NCBI GenBank assembly: GCA_017937845.1
Contig: JAGBCV010000017.1
Coordinates: 1-35,129 of the forward strand
Reading direction: 5' to 3'
DNA length: 35,129 nt
Source: Clostridia bacterium
GTDB lineage: Bacteria; Bacillota; Clostridia; Oscillospirales; CAG-272
Of this stretch, positions 8,518 through 16,587 are shown in pieces; within the stretch, counting starts at the first letter, position 1, and each line of letters opens with the position of its first letter. A model generated the notes under the pieces. The model made no database searches. It had not been told where the DNA came from and saw only the letters and a program-made list of their open reading frames with translations. A program made the translations under genes and the position numbers.

Positions 8518-8914
8518 CGTCGCTCTCCTCGTCTTCTGCATCGTCTAAATCGCTTTCGAGTTCCTCGGGAATCGATGCTTTTTTGAGAAGCTCGGAAATA
8601 TGTGCGCCGCGCTCCATCGCGTTGTCATATTCAAACGTAAGCTCGGGTGTGATACGGAGATTGATCTCCTCGGCAAGGGCATGACGGAGAAAGCCCTGTG
8701 CGCTGTAAAGTCCTTTTTTGATCTCTTTTATCGTTTCATGGTCTGCGCCGTAAACCGAGAAATATACTTTTGCAAAACGAAGATCTCCCGAAACGTCACA
8801 GCTTGTGATGGTGATGATCTGATCGCGGATGCGATGGTCCTTGACATTACGCAAAGCGTCGGCAAGCACACGGGCAACCTCGTCATTGATTCTGGCACGT
8901 CTGTATTTTGGCAT
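8501..8914 (-). CDS. rbfA: 30S ribosome-binding factor RbfA
   Basis: RbfA binds the immature small ribosomal subunit near the 5' helix of 16S rRNA during late maturation. The single KH-like domain shows RINDEVARVLADALRNVKDHRI and VYFSVYGADHE. The C-terminus ends in an acidic tail (DDAEDEESDDDEEQ), often seen in this family. I chose ATG 8914 because AAAGGAG lies 6 nt upstream. An in-frame ATG at 8944 adds ten residues without a good site. It is the first gene of the minus-strand rbfA-nrnA-truB group; nusA and infB, which often precede it, are not here. Confidence 0.95.
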   Translation of the reverse strand: MPKYRRARINDEVARVLADALRNVKDHRIRDQIITITSCDVSGDLRFAKVYFSVYGADHETIKEIKKGLYSAQGFLRHALAEEINLRITPELTFEYDNAMERGAHISELLKKASIPEELESDLDDAEDEESDDDEEQ

Positions 8915-9008
8915 AACGTACTCCTTTCTGATGGATAATTTCATACATATTTATTCTATCACAAAAGATATGAAATGAACAGAGATATTTGAAAATTTTT
9001 TCGCGGTC

Positions 9009-9037
9009 TTGACAATTTTGTGGAAGGGTGATACAAT
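9009..9037 (+). promoter_or_regulatory. Sigma-A promoter of the RNase III-like gene
   Basis: TTGACA (9009-9014), exact 17-nt spacer, TACAAT (9032-9037). The ATG lies 38 nt after the -10 box. Confidence 0.85.
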
Positions 9038-9074
9038 AATACCACGCACATTTGAAAGTTTTTGGAGAAATGGT

Positions 9075-9554
9075 ATGTTAAATAAAGAAGAAATCACAAA
9101 AATCGAAAAAAAGATAGGATATACGTTTAAGGATAAAGCACTTCTCAAGCAGGCATTTACCCGTTCCTCTTATCGCAACGAGCATCCCGACGCAAGAGAT
9201 AATGAGGTTTTGGAATTTTTCGGAGATATGGTACTTTCTTACGTTGTTTCGAGTATTTTGCTTGACCGTTATACCTTCCGCGATGATAGCGGTCTTGTTT
9301 CCTATATGCAGGAGGATGCGTTCACCAAAATGAGAAGCAACTGCACGAGCAACGACTATATCGCGGAAAAGATTCGCACGCTCGGTATTCAGGATTATCT
9401 CATTATGGGAAACGGCGACGAAAAGCTCGGCATGGACGAGAGCGACTCCGCTTGCTCCAATCTTTTTGAAAGCCTTGCGGCGGCGGTCTATCTCGATTCC
9501 GATCAGAATTTGGATATCACACGGGCGTTTGTCACAAAGCTTTTGGGGCTTTGA
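9075..9554 (+). CDS. Stand-alone ribonuclease III-fold protein lacking a dsRNA-binding domain
   Basis: This 159-residue protein is an RNase III catalytic domain: KKIGYTFKDKALLKQAFTRSSY at the start, NEVLEFFGDMVLSYVVS as the signature (Glu44, Glu47, Asp51) and NLFESLAAAVYLD near the end. By alignment with E. coli RNase III (E38, E41, D45, D114, E117), the D114 position is Asn129 here while the final Glu132 is kept. No double-stranded RNA-binding domain follows. ATG 9075 has GGAG 7 nt upstream. It is monocistronic, between its own promoter and terminator, and divergent from rbfA. It could be an active processing enzyme like Mini-III or a weakened paralogue; the normal rnc is not in the window. 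Confidence 0.82.
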   Translation: MLNKEEITKIEKKIGYTFKDKALLKQAFTRSSYRNEHPDARDNEVLEFFGDMVLSYVVSSILLDRYTFRDDSGLVSYMQEDAFTKMRSNCTSNDYIAEKIRTLGIQDYLIMGNGDEKLGMDESDSACSNLFESLAAAVYLDSDQNLDITRAFVTKLLGL

Positions 9555-9574
9555 TGAAATCATGAAATAAGGTG

Positions 9575-9607
9575 ATCCCACGGGTTTTTACTGCCCGTGG
9601 GATTTTG
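9575..9607 (+). terminator. Rho-independent terminator
   Basis: The 10-bp stem ATCCCACGGG (9575-9584) / CCCGTGGGAT (9594-9603) is followed by T residues. It ends the RNase III-like transcript. The next 120 bases are AT-rich and hold nothing I can identify. Confidence 0.85.
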
Positions 9608-9727
9608 CTTGCCTATGAAAACGTGCGAATAGATGCGCCTCTTGTCGTGGAAATTCAAGATTTTTATAACATATTTTCCATTTTTATGAAATGTTTACAA
9701 TTTATTCATACATTCAGTAAATTTATG

Positions 9728-9736
9728 TGATATAAT
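9728..9736 (+). promoter_or_regulatory. Extended -10 promoter of the secreted-protein operon
   Basis: TGA directly before a perfect TATAAT (9731-9736) makes an extended -10 element. No good -35 box lies 17 nt upstream. A perfect AAAGGAGG follows at 9750-9757. Confidence 0.6.
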
Positions 9737-9764
9737 ATAGAAAAACGATAAAGGAGGTATTAAA

Positions 9765-9998
9765 GTGAGTTATCCTAACAAAATCATTTCTTTAGACACA
9801 TGGGTGATGATGAACGGTCATGTGTCTAAAATGAAATCTTTAACCACAAATATAATAGAAAGGAAACTACACAACTATGACGAAACGAAGAATTTTGAAA
9901 AGCATTCTTTCCCTTGTGCTGATTTGCAGTTTATTTTCTTTCAATATTTTCATCGTCAATGCCTCCTACAACGAAGCACTGGCTGCTCAAGGAATTGA
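9765..9998 (+). CDS. Possible leader ORF overlapping the secreted-protein gene
   Basis: A 77-codon GTG-started frame follows the perfect Shine-Dalgarno AAAGGAGG with 7-nt spacing, better than the site of the gene it overlaps. It runs through the long leader hairpin and ends 122 bp inside the secreted-protein gene in another frame. The predicted peptide has no recognisable domain and its second half looks like a shadow of the next gene. It may be a translated regulatory leader, or the strong site may only load ribosomes. I do not assign a function. Confidence 0.25.
   Translation: MSYPNKIISLDTWVMMNGHVSKMKSLTTNIIERKLHNYDETKNFEKHSFPCADLQFIFFQYFHRQCLLQRSTGCSRN
9786..9837 (+). promoter_or_regulatory. 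Long 5'-leader hairpin
   Basis: TTTAGACACATG (9791-9802) pairs perfectly with CATGTGTCTAAA (9819-9830) around a 16-nt loop. ATTTC / GAAAT extends the stem past a 2-nt bulge. No T run follows, so it is not a standard terminator. It lies between the strong ribosome binding site at 9750 and the secreted-protein start at 9877. Confidence 0.7.
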
Positions 9999-10989
9999 AA
10001 TCACAAATACAAAATATTCCAAAACTGTAAAAACAGAAATGTCAACAAAGATTACTATGAGCGAATCGAATCTTTCGTCTTTGAAAAAGGATTTGGGAAA
10101 GAAAAATTTGACCAAATACGAACAAAATGTTGCAATTTTGAAAGAGTTGGGATTTGAGGATATCACTATTAGTCATATGATTCCCGAAGATGTTGAAAAG
10201 ATGTTTGACGATTCGTTAAGCGTTAGTACAACCACGACATATATTAAAGCAAACGCTGATGGAATTGCGTCAACAATTTCTGAACAAGAATGTTTAACCG
10301 CATTGAATGAACTCCATGCTTTGAAAACGACTAATCAAGAAACTTCTGTACAATCTGCAAACAATGACGGTTGGGATTCATTTACATCTGACGATGGATA
10401 TATGCGAATAACCGTTTCTTCCAATTATATTGACCCCAGTACAATAAATAATCAAAAGGGATATTACACTTATCATGTTTGGTATGAATGGTTGATAGTT
10501 CCAAACTATAGGTTGATTGATGGCATTTCTATTTCCAGTCCTGTAATTTCATGGGATACGGAAAATATGATTGGCTCTCATTATTCGTCTATGGGATATG
10601 ATATTACAGATATCAATGGAAATAGTGCCCATGTACCGACGCAACCCAAAACTACAACTGACTTAACTGTTGATGAAAGTATTGGTGTTTATTATACTTG
10701 GAACTTGCCAGATAATGGAAGCAATACGGTTAATTATATTCAAATTTACATGCGTACAAGGGGCATTATAACTCAGTTTAATCAAGGGACCGCGGTTGAG
10801 CTTTATACCACTTATGTTCATACCTACCCATATTTGGACTTGAACCCTGAATTAGATATGACATTCGGATGGGAGTTTACTGATGAAGATGTTACTTTTG
10901 GAGCGGCAGCGCATTTGACTTTGAATCCACAATTTCGTGTCAGCTCAACACAATATAAATTCTATACGAGGTATATTTACAATCCTTAA
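9877..10989 (+). CDS. Secreted protein of unknown function
   Basis: The 370-residue protein starts with a clear Sec signal (KRR, then a hydrophobic stretch to about residue 25, likely cleavage near NAS). A polar, Lys/Thr-rich region with helical character (about residues 50-115, KYEQNVAILKELGF) follows, then a long beta-rich half with many aromatics (about 165-370) ending in YIYNP. There is no transmembrane anchor, LPXTG or lipobox. I do not recognise a family. The gene is AT-rich compared with its neighbours, which suggests acquisition. Its own ribosome site (AAAGGA) is about 12 nt from the ATG. A small membrane protein follows 12 bp later. The general plan resembles the minus-strand secreted protein at 29019-29966. 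Confidence 0.8.
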   Translation: MTKRRILKSILSLVLICSLFSFNIFIVNASYNEALAAQGIEITNTKYSKTVKTEMSTKITMSESNLSSLKKDLGKKNLTKYEQNVAILKELGFEDITISHMIPEDVEKMFDDSLSVSTTTTYIKANADGIASTISEQECLTALNELHALKTTNQETSVQSANNDGWDSFTSDDGYMRITVSSNYIDPSTINNQKGYYTYHVWYEWLIVPNYRLIDGISISSPVISWDTENMIGSHYSSMGYDITDINGNSAHVPTQPKTTTDLTVDESIGVYYTWNLPDNGSNTVNYIQIYMRTRGIITQFNQGTAVELYTTYVHTYPYLDLNPELDMTFGWEFTDEDVTFGAAAHLTLNPQFRVSSTQYKFYTRYIYNP

Positions 10990-11001
10990 AGAGGTGATTT
11001 T

Positions 11002-11226
11002 ATGAAATCCTTTAAGTTTCTTAGCACATCTGTCGTATGCTTGCTATTGATGTTTTTTTATGTATGGCGAAATACTTATATGACGGGAGAAAATAGCGTT
11101 TATCTCGTTACCATGAGTACGATTTTCGGGATCGCTTTTCTTGTCTTCTTTATCCTTGGCTGGGTTTGGAAGGATAAGCCCGCGAAAAAAGAAAATCTTC
11201 CCGAAGTAACAAATGATAAGCAGTAA
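11002..11226 (+). CDS. Small two-helix membrane protein
   Basis: This 74-residue protein has two hydrophobic helices (about residues 5-22 and 36-55) joined by a short outside loop, and a charged cytoplasmic tail. GAGGTGA 6 nt before the ATG supports the start. It lies 12 bp after the secreted-protein gene and before a strong terminator, so the two form one operon. It may handle or protect against the secreted product, as small membrane partners often do, but there is no direct evidence. Confidence 0.7.
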   Translation: MKSFKFLSTSVVCLLLMFFYVWRNTYMTGENSVYLVTMSTIFGIAFLVFFILGWVWKDKPAKKENLPEVTNDKQ

Positions 11227-11232
11227 AAACGC

Positions 11233-11262
11233 GCCCCTTTCGGTTTTCCGAAAGGGGCTTTT
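11233..11262 (+). terminator. Rho-independent terminator
   Basis: A perfect 11-bp stem GCCCCTTTCGG / CCGAAAGGGGC (loop TTTT) is followed by a T run. It ends the secreted-protein operon. Confidence 0.92.
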
Positions 11263-11352
11263 CTATATCAGGTTCATGTGTATAAAAGGTCAAAAGCCCT
11301 CTTACCGCCTTCTTTTGATTTGTTTCCTTTGAGAAAGAAGCCACACACCTTA

Positions 11353-11381
11353 TTGACAGGAATGGCGCTTTGTGGTACAAT
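11353..11381 (+). promoter_or_regulatory. Sigma-A promoter of the TerB/ATPase operon
   Basis: TTGACA (11353-11358), exact 17-nt spacer, TACAAT (11376-11381), 37 nt before the chosen start. Confidence 0.85.
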
Positions 11382-11418
11382 ATTATAATAAGGATTTTTG
11401 TGAAAAGGGGTGGCTCGT

Positions 11419-13044
11419 GTGGGAAAAGAAGATGCTATGGATAAATTCTGGGATATCGAGGAGCTTTTGCCGAGCCGTCCCGCGAAAAAACCGAAAAAGC
11501 TCACGGCGTTTCCCGATACAGATGCCGTCGAGGTGGTCTTTTCCGAAAAGCCCACCGCTGAGGAAGTAAGGATTCCCGAACGCAAACCGCAAGCGCCAGA
11601 AAAGAAAACGTCTGCTGTTCTGCGGGAATATACGCTTCCGAGCGGCTTTATCCGCAAGGTCACGGTTTCTCCTTGGCCGACCGTTTTTAATTTCTATACG
11701 AAATTTCGGCATGATGCCATTCGTTATTTCGACCGCGAGCATGAGCCTTGCGAATACGTTTATTTTTTCTCGTATATGCCCCAATATGACCAGATGACAC
11801 TTTCTCAGCTTTCCTATTATCTCTATTGGAGAGGGGAGATCCGCCGTGGCATATACATCAAGACCGATATCAATTATCTCTTTTTATATACCTATGAGAT
11901 CATCAATCTGCCCGACCGTATTCCGCCGAAAAAGGGCGCGATCGAGCTTTCCCGTCTTTGGGCGGCGTATCGGGAGGATTTCGGATATCTCGATAAATAT
12001 CTCGGCGAGTGGCTCTGCGATTATTGTCTGATCCATAAGGTGGAGCCCGATTGGGTCACGCTCGACTGCTTTGCCGGTGAGGTGGCGAGCAAGGTTTCGA
12101 TGCCCGAGTTTTATCTCCACGGCGGAGATATGACGTGGGCGCTGATGCAGAATATTTCCGCATATGAATATCAAAAAAGCAAATATTATCCCGACCACGC
12201 AAAGGAATTTGATTTTCATATCCCGCGGGCGATGGAGCAGGTGGCAAAATCTCATATCATGCCCCGTCTTGCCGATTACGGTATCGAGCCGATGCGTGTG
12301 CTTCGGGACAGCTTTTCGGGGGCGGTGGCTTGTCATGACGTGAAATTCAAGATCGCCGTCATGTGTACGCCTCTGCGCCGTTCGCTTGACTTAAAACAAG
12401 CCGTCACGGGTATGGTGAAGCTTTGCGAAAATCATCTTCGTATGGCGTTCGGTATCAAATCACGCTTCGTGCCGAGCGGCGTCAGCGGGGAGCTGAAAAC
12501 GGCGATATCCGTTTATTTTGATACCGTTTATCCCGAGCGCAATCAGCGGAAAAAGAAGACCGCGCAGGCACTTGAGGAGGAGCGCTATATGGCGCTTTAC
12601 GAGCCCGAAAACAAAGGTCCTGCGGATATTTCCCGCGCACTCGAGATCGAGGCGGCGGCTTGGGAAACGGCAGAGCTTCTCGATACGGGTGAGGACGACA
12701 ATTTGGAGGATACGCCGATTTTGGAAAGCGTTGCTTCCGAGCCTATCCCCGAAGCCTTGACAGAGGAGAGGAGCGAATCCTTTTCGCTTCCCGAAACGTC
12801 CATGCCCGACGGTGATTTTGCTTTTATTTTGGAAATGGACGCTTTTCTCCGAGAGGCGCTTTCTGCGGCTGTGGACGGCACGTTCGATGCTTTTTGCCGA
12901 AAGCATGGCAAGATGGCGGAGATGGTGCGCGGTGCTATCAATGAGCAAGCGACCGGTGCCATCGGAGATATCATAATAGAAGAAGATTTTTCGCTCGTTT
13001 CCGACTATGAGGAGGATATTTTCCATATCCTTGGCAGGGAGTGA
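11419..13044 (+). CDS. TerB-N/TerB-C domain protein
   Basis: This protein of about 541 residues has a disordered, charged N-terminus (to about residue 75). A TerB-N type domain follows: YYLYWRGEIRRGIYIKTD and the LFLYTYEIINLP stretch at about residues 133-165 match the family's RGE..G.Y....YIFLY.YELIN pattern. An acidic linker leads to a C-terminal TerB-C-like region with TGAIGDIIIEEDF at about residues 513-525. TerB-N/TerB-C proteins were first named for tellurite genes but often sit beside ATPases and helicases of stress or phage-defence type. GTG 11419 lies 8 nt from AAAGGGG; GTG 11410 and ATG 11437 are alternatives. It is first in a three-gene operon. Confidence 0.78.
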   Translation: MGKEDAMDKFWDIEELLPSRPAKKPKKLTAFPDTDAVEVVFSEKPTAEEVRIPERKPQAPEKKTSAVLREYTLPSGFIRKVTVSPWPTVFNFYTKFRHDAIRYFDREHEPCEYVYFFSYMPQYDQMTLSQLSYYLYWRGEIRRGIYIKTDINYLFLYTYEIINLPDRIPPKKGAIELSRLWAAYREDFGYLDKYLGEWLCDYCLIHKVEPDWVTLDCFAGEVASKVSMPEFYLHGGDMTWALMQNISAYEYQKSKYYPDHAKEFDFHIPRAMEQVAKSHIMPRLADYGIEPMRVLRDSFSGAVACHDVKFKIAVMCTPLRRSLDLKQAVTGMVKLCENHLRMAFGIKSRFVPSGVSGELKTAISVYFDTVYPERNQRKKKTAQALEEERYMALYEPENKGPADISRALEIEAAAWETAELLDTGEDDNLEDTPILESVASEPIPEALTEERSESFSLPETSMPDGDFAFILEMDAFLREALSAAVDGTFDAFCRKHGKMAEMVRGAINEQATGAIGDIIIEEDFSLVSDYEEDIFHILGRE

Positions 13045-13060
13045 GCAGAAAGGAATCGAT

Positions 13061-14401
13061 ATGCAAGAAACCAATATGATGAAAATACCGAAGCGGATAC
13101 TGAATTCTCTCGTTTCGTCGATGGCGGCGGGCGTTGTGCCGAGAGCGGGTGCGCGTTATATCGCCATTGGACGCACGGCAGAGGTGACTTCTCTTTGCCG
13201 TGACCTTGACGTTGTGGCAGACGGCGGCTCGGCAACGCGCTTTATCATCGGTAAATACGGAAGCGGTAAGAGCTTTCTCATTCAGCTCATGCGCGGTTAC
13301 GCCGTGGAGCGCGGTTTTGTCTGCGCAGATGCCGACCTTTCTCCCGAACGCAGACTGTCCTCCTCAAACGGCGGAGGTCTTGCGACCTATAAGGAGCTGA
13401 TCAAAAACCTTTCCACGAAAGCCTCTCCCGACGGCGGTGCGCTTTCGCAAATGATTTCCCGTTGGCTTTCCGATATTCAATATGCGGTAACGGATGCGGG
13501 TATTTTGCCCGATTCTCCACAGTTTGAAAAGGAGGTCTCCACGCGCATTTATGCGGTCCTCCGCGATATTGAAACGGGTGTCGGCGCGTTTGATTTCGCG
13601 CACGTCATCGACCGCTACTACAAAGCATGGAAAGAAAACAACGAAAGCGGTCAGAGCGATTGTCTGCGCTGGCTTCGCGGTGAATTTGGCACGAAGACCG
13701 AGGCGCGCTCCGCGCTCGGCGTTTCGGGTATCATCAACGATGAAAACTGGTATGATTATATCAAGCTCATGGCGGCGTTCGCCCGCAAGATCGGCTATTC
13801 GGGACTCGTGGTCTTCATCGATGAATGTGTGAATCTATATAAGATACCCAATCGCATTTCGCGCGAAAACAATTACGAAAAGATCCTTTCCATCTTCAAC
13901 GATACCTTGCAGGGCAAAGCCGCGGGGCTGGAGATCATTTTTGCAGGTACGCCCCAATTTTTGGAGGATACCAGACGCGGACTTTTCAGCTATGAAGCGC
14001 TCCGTTCCCGTTTGCAGGACAATATGTTCGGCGGAGAAGCCGTTGCGACGGGTATGCCTCTTTTCGGTCCCATCATGCGTCTTGCCCGTCTTTCCGACGA
14101 CGAGCTTTTGGCGCTTCTTGCGCGTGTAACGGGGCTTTTTACCCGTTGCTATGGTGCGGTGGACGTCAAAGCCGAGGAGATGCGCGATTTTCTCTATCAT
14201 ATGCTTTCCCGTGCAGGCGCGGAAACGCTTATCACACCGAGAGAGCTTATTCGCGCGTATATCACGGCATTGGGGCTTCTCATGCAATCTGAGGGTAAAA
14301 AACGACTTCCCGATATTTACAAAAAAGAAGAACACAAGATCATATTTGAAGAACAAAAAAAGAACCCGGACGATTTCGACCCGGATCTGATAGAAATTTA
14401 A
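13061..14401 (+). CDS. BREX-type P-loop ATPase (BrxD / DUF2791-like)
   Basis: This 446-residue AAA-type ATPase has a Walker A at residues 64-71 (GKYGSGKS) within FIIGKYGSGKSFLIQLMRGY, a Walker B with Asp254-Glu255 (VVFIDECVNL) and a sensor-like IIFAGTPQFLEDTRRG. An Arg-rich stretch YEALRSRLQDN may provide an arginine finger. These match the BREX system ATP-binding family (DUF2791, BrxD), found in some defence systems and in stand-alone TerB clusters. AAAGGA 6 nt before ATG 13061 fixes the start, 16 bp after the TerB gene. From memory of the family, a DEAD/DEAH helicase usually completes the cluster. None follows here: FucU begins 18 bp later. Confidence 0.8.
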   Translation: MQETNMMKIPKRILNSLVSSMAAGVVPRAGARYIAIGRTAEVTSLCRDLDVVADGGSATRFIIGKYGSGKSFLIQLMRGYAVERGFVCADADLSPERRLSSSNGGGLATYKELIKNLSTKASPDGGALSQMISRWLSDIQYAVTDAGILPDSPQFEKEVSTRIYAVLRDIETGVGAFDFAHVIDRYYKAWKENNESGQSDCLRWLRGEFGTKTEARSALGVSGIINDENWYDYIKLMAAFARKIGYSGLVVFIDECVNLYKIPNRISRENNYEKILSIFNDTLQGKAAGLEIIFAGTPQFLEDTRRGLFSYEALRSRLQDNMFGGEAVATGMPLFGPIMRLARLSDDELLALLARVTGLFTRCYGAVDVKAEEMRDFLYHMLSRAGAETLITPRELIRAYITALGLLMQSEGKKRLPDIYKKEEHKIIFEEQKKNPDDFDPDLIEI

Positions 14402-14419
14402 TATTTGGAGGATAACATC

Positions 14420-14860
14420 ATGTTAAAAGGTATTCCCGCAATTCTTTCCCCCGAGCTTTTGAAGGTTCTTTGTGAAATGGGTCACGGCGACCGCATCGTG
14501 ATCGCAGACGGCAATTTCCCCATCGGTCTTGTCGGCAAAGATCCCATCATCATTCGTGCGGACGGTCATAATATCCCCGATATCCTTGACGCGATCTTGC
14601 AGGTATTTCCGCTGGATACCTACGCGGAAAAGCCCGTTACGCTCATGAATCTTTTGCCCGGCGACGTTGGCCGTGTGGCAACGCCTATCTGGGATACGTA
14701 TGACGAGCTGATCGCAAAATACGATGCGCGCGGCGGCGAGACCGTCGGACATATCGACCGTTTTGATTTCTATGATGAAGCAAAGAAGGCGTATGCCGTC
14801 ATCGCAACGAGCGAAAAGGCGATCTATGCCAATATCATGCTCCAAAAGGGTATTATTTAA
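14420..14860 (+). CDS. fucU: RbsD/FucU family sugar mutarotase (FucU-like)
   Basis: This 146-residue protein opens with MLKGIPAILSPELLKVLCEM and GHGDRIVIADGNFP, the hallmark of FucU/RbsD proteins. The His of GHGD and downstream Asp and Tyr residues (YDEAKKAYAVIATSEKAIYAN) belong to the active-site set. The family speeds conversion between alpha and beta anomers of L-fucose or related sugars. GGAGG lies 8 nt before the ATG. It is 18 bp behind the ATPase gene with no terminator, so it appears co-transcribed. That link is odd, because no fucose or ribose genes are near. The operon ends at the hairpin 14881-14910. Confidence 0.88.
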   Translation: MLKGIPAILSPELLKVLCEMGHGDRIVIADGNFPIGLVGKDPIIIRADGHNIPDILDAILQVFPLDTYAEKPVTLMNLLPGDVGRVATPIWDTYDELIAKYDARGGETVGHIDRFDFYDEAKKAYAVIATSEKAIYANIMLQKGII

Positions 14861-14880
14861 GGTGTGAGACCGAAATATGA

Positions 14881-14910
14881 AGAGCCTTTGCCACACGGCA
14901 AAGGCTCTTT
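14881..14910. terminator. Rho-independent terminator between convergent operons
   Basis: The 12-bp perfect stem AGAGCCTTTGCC / GGCAAAGGCTCT (loop ACAC) sits between fucU and thiN. Only a short T run follows on the plus strand. Confidence 0.8.
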
Positions 14911-14918
14911 GTATATGG

Positions 14919-15548
14919 TTAATCTTTTTTGGAAAGAATGATGAGAAGTCTGCCCTCTTTGACGCTGATCTCCGCGAAATCGGCGGTGATCTCATTGCTT
15001 ACGCCGAGCGGAAAATTCGTATCGAGCGCGGCGTTCTCTACCTCGTATTTTGTTCCCTTGATGGTAACGTCATGACAAGCGCCGTCATACGCGAACACGG
15101 AAAGATACCATGCTTCCTCTCTTTTGGGCAGACGGATGCTTCCCGCAAGAAGAAAGGCTTCGTCATGCTCGGCAAGCAGATGCGCGCGGATTCCATGAGA
15201 CTCGCAAAAGGCGAGCGTTTGCAGATTGGCAAAGGTATGGTCAAGTCTGCCGCCGATACCGCCGAGGATCGTGATATCATCAGCCCCCTGCTTCATCGCG
15301 TATTTCACGCAAAGCATGGTGTCGGTATCGTCCTTTTCGCAGGGAACGGTCACGGTATTTTCCGCGCCCTTTTCGGGGCGGACGTTTTGACCGTGGTCGA
15401 AATCTCCGATGACGATATGAGGTGTGATATGCTCCTTTTGCGCCGCAAGATAGGCGCTGTCAGCGCAGAGAATGAGGTCGTATGCGGAAACATCCGTGAT
15501 CTTTCGGATGTCGGTCGTGAGATAGGGCGTAATGATGAGGGCGTTCAT
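14919..15548 (-). CDS. thiN: Thiamine pyrophosphokinase
   Basis: This 209-residue enzyme transfers pyrophosphate from ATP to thiamine, making the active cofactor TPP. The catalytic domain shows CADSA, IGDFDHG, the acidic KDDTDTMLCVKYA motif and LGGIGGRLDHTFANL, all classic TPK signatures. A C-terminal beta-rich thiamine-binding domain follows (GTKYEVENAAL, PLGVSNE). It lies 12 bp after thiT, so both are under the TPP riboswitch upstream of thiT. The ribosome site is weak, suggesting coupling to thiT translation. Confidence 0.94.
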   Translation of the reverse strand: MNALIITPYLTTDIRKITDVSAYDLILCADSAYLAAQKEHITPHIVIGDFDHGQNVRPEKGAENTVTVPCEKDDTDTMLCVKYAMKQGADDITILGGIGGRLDHTFANLQTLAFCESHGIRAHLLAEHDEAFLLAGSIRLPKREEAWYLSVFAYDGACHDVTIKGTKYEVENAALDTNFPLGVSNEITADFAEISVKEGRLLIILSKKD

Positions 15549-15560
15549 ATGTGTATTCTT

Positions 15561-16385
15561 TCAGTTTTTGGATTTTTTATATAGTACGCTGCGAATGGCA
15601 AGGAGAGATGCGACGACGAGAAGCGCGACGGCTGTGATGGCAACGACGAGCGTCCAGTTGACGCTTGCAAGCCCCGTGATGGAAAATTCACCCGATTCCG
15701 CATCCTGAAGCTTGGAGAAAACGAGAATGGTATCGAAAACGGTGGCAAGCACAGCGATAAGTCCCGCAACGGGGGTCATCCAACCAAGATTTTTCGGCAT
15801 ATCGGGGCGCACGATGCGCGTGGGACGCTTGCCTGCGAAATCGATATTGGTCGCGATATATGCCGTGATGACAAGCAAAATGATGGTCTCGGGGAGCATA
15901 TAGGTCGCGTTATAGGACAGGGAATAGATCATTGCCGCTTCGGTCGGAATGGAAAGTCCCGCCCAAACGGTCGCGCCGCCGATGGTATGGGAGGCGTAAC
16001 GAAGCAGACAGACCATGAAGCAACCGATGCAAAGAGAAAGTGCTTGGTTTTTGATGGGCTTGCGGAATACACCTGCAAGACCGATGACGGCAAAGGGGAC
16101 GACGTAGTCAAGCAAAATGACCGCCAAAATACTCTGCCACGTTGTGAAATACGAAAGGGTGTTGAGCCCCAAAAGCTGTTGGATCGCGCCGTAGACTGTG
16201 GAGGAGAGAAGTCCCCAGCCGAGTCCGTGGCGATACGAAATGACGGCGACGGGAAGCATGGATGCGATCGTTACCGAACCGCCATAGGGCAGGTCGATGA
16301 TCTTGATAAGGCTCAGTACGGCGGCAAATGCGACCATAATAGCGCCTTCGGTTAAAGCCATGATGGCTTTCGTTCTGTTTTTCAT
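15561..16385 (-). CDS. thiT: Thiamine transporter ThiT (ECF S-component)
   Basis: This 274-residue membrane protein is the substrate-binding subunit of an energy-coupling-factor importer for thiamine. It has EGAIMVAFAAVLS, then PYGGSVTIASMLPVAVISYRHG (about residues 33-54), matching ThiT/YuaJ, and SLSYNATYMLPE near the sixth helix. An extra C-terminal hydrophobic stretch (about residues 205-265) makes it longer than the usual 190 residues. ATG 16385 has AAGGAGG 11 nt upstream. In-frame codons further 5' lie inside the riboswitch and are not used. The shared ECF ATPase and T-component are not in the window. Confidence 0.92.
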   Translation of the reverse strand: MKNRTKAIMALTEGAIMVAFAAVLSLIKIIDLPYGGSVTIASMLPVAVISYRHGLGWGLLSSTVYGAIQQLLGLNTLSYFTTWQSILAVILLDYVVPFAVIGLAGVFRKPIKNQALSLCIGCFMVCLLRYASHTIGGATVWAGLSIPTEAAMIYSLSYNATYMLPETIILLVITAYIATNIDFAGKRPTRIVRPDMPKNLGWMTPVAGLIAVLATVFDTILVFSKLQDAESGEFSITGLASVNWTLVVAITAVALLVVASLLAIRSVLYKKSKN

Positions 16386-16403
16386 AAACCGAAAAACCTC
16401 CTT

Positions 16404-16439
16404 AAAAAATAAAAAATGCCGCATATCAATAATACGGCA
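16404..16439 (-). terminator. Riboswitch-controlled terminator before thiT
   Basis: Minus strand: stem TGCCGTAT / ATGCGGCA (one G-U pair) is followed by T6-A-T6, just before the thiT ribosome binding site. It is the likely expression platform of the TPP riboswitch. Confidence 0.82.
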
Positions 16440-16477
16440 AAATCGGTTATATCTCTTGAAGAGAGGTTTCCTATAAT

Positions 16478-16567
16478 CTTCCTGCGCCGGTATTATCCAT
16501 ATCAGGTTAAAAGGGTTTTCGGATATCATCCTCTTCTCAGCCGAATCGCTATTCAGCACCCCTGATT
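16478..16567 (-). promoter_or_regulatory. TPP (THI-box) riboswitch
   Basis: On the minus strand the order is GGGGTGCT, GGCTGAGA, then ACCC, ACCTGAT, GGATAATACC and GCGCAGGAA. These are the conserved TPP-aptamer blocks in the right order and spacing. TPP binding should end transcription at the 16404-16439 hairpin and shut off thiT-thiN. Confidence 0.96.
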
Positions 16568-16587
16568 ATTTTTATGCGGTTTTCTAT

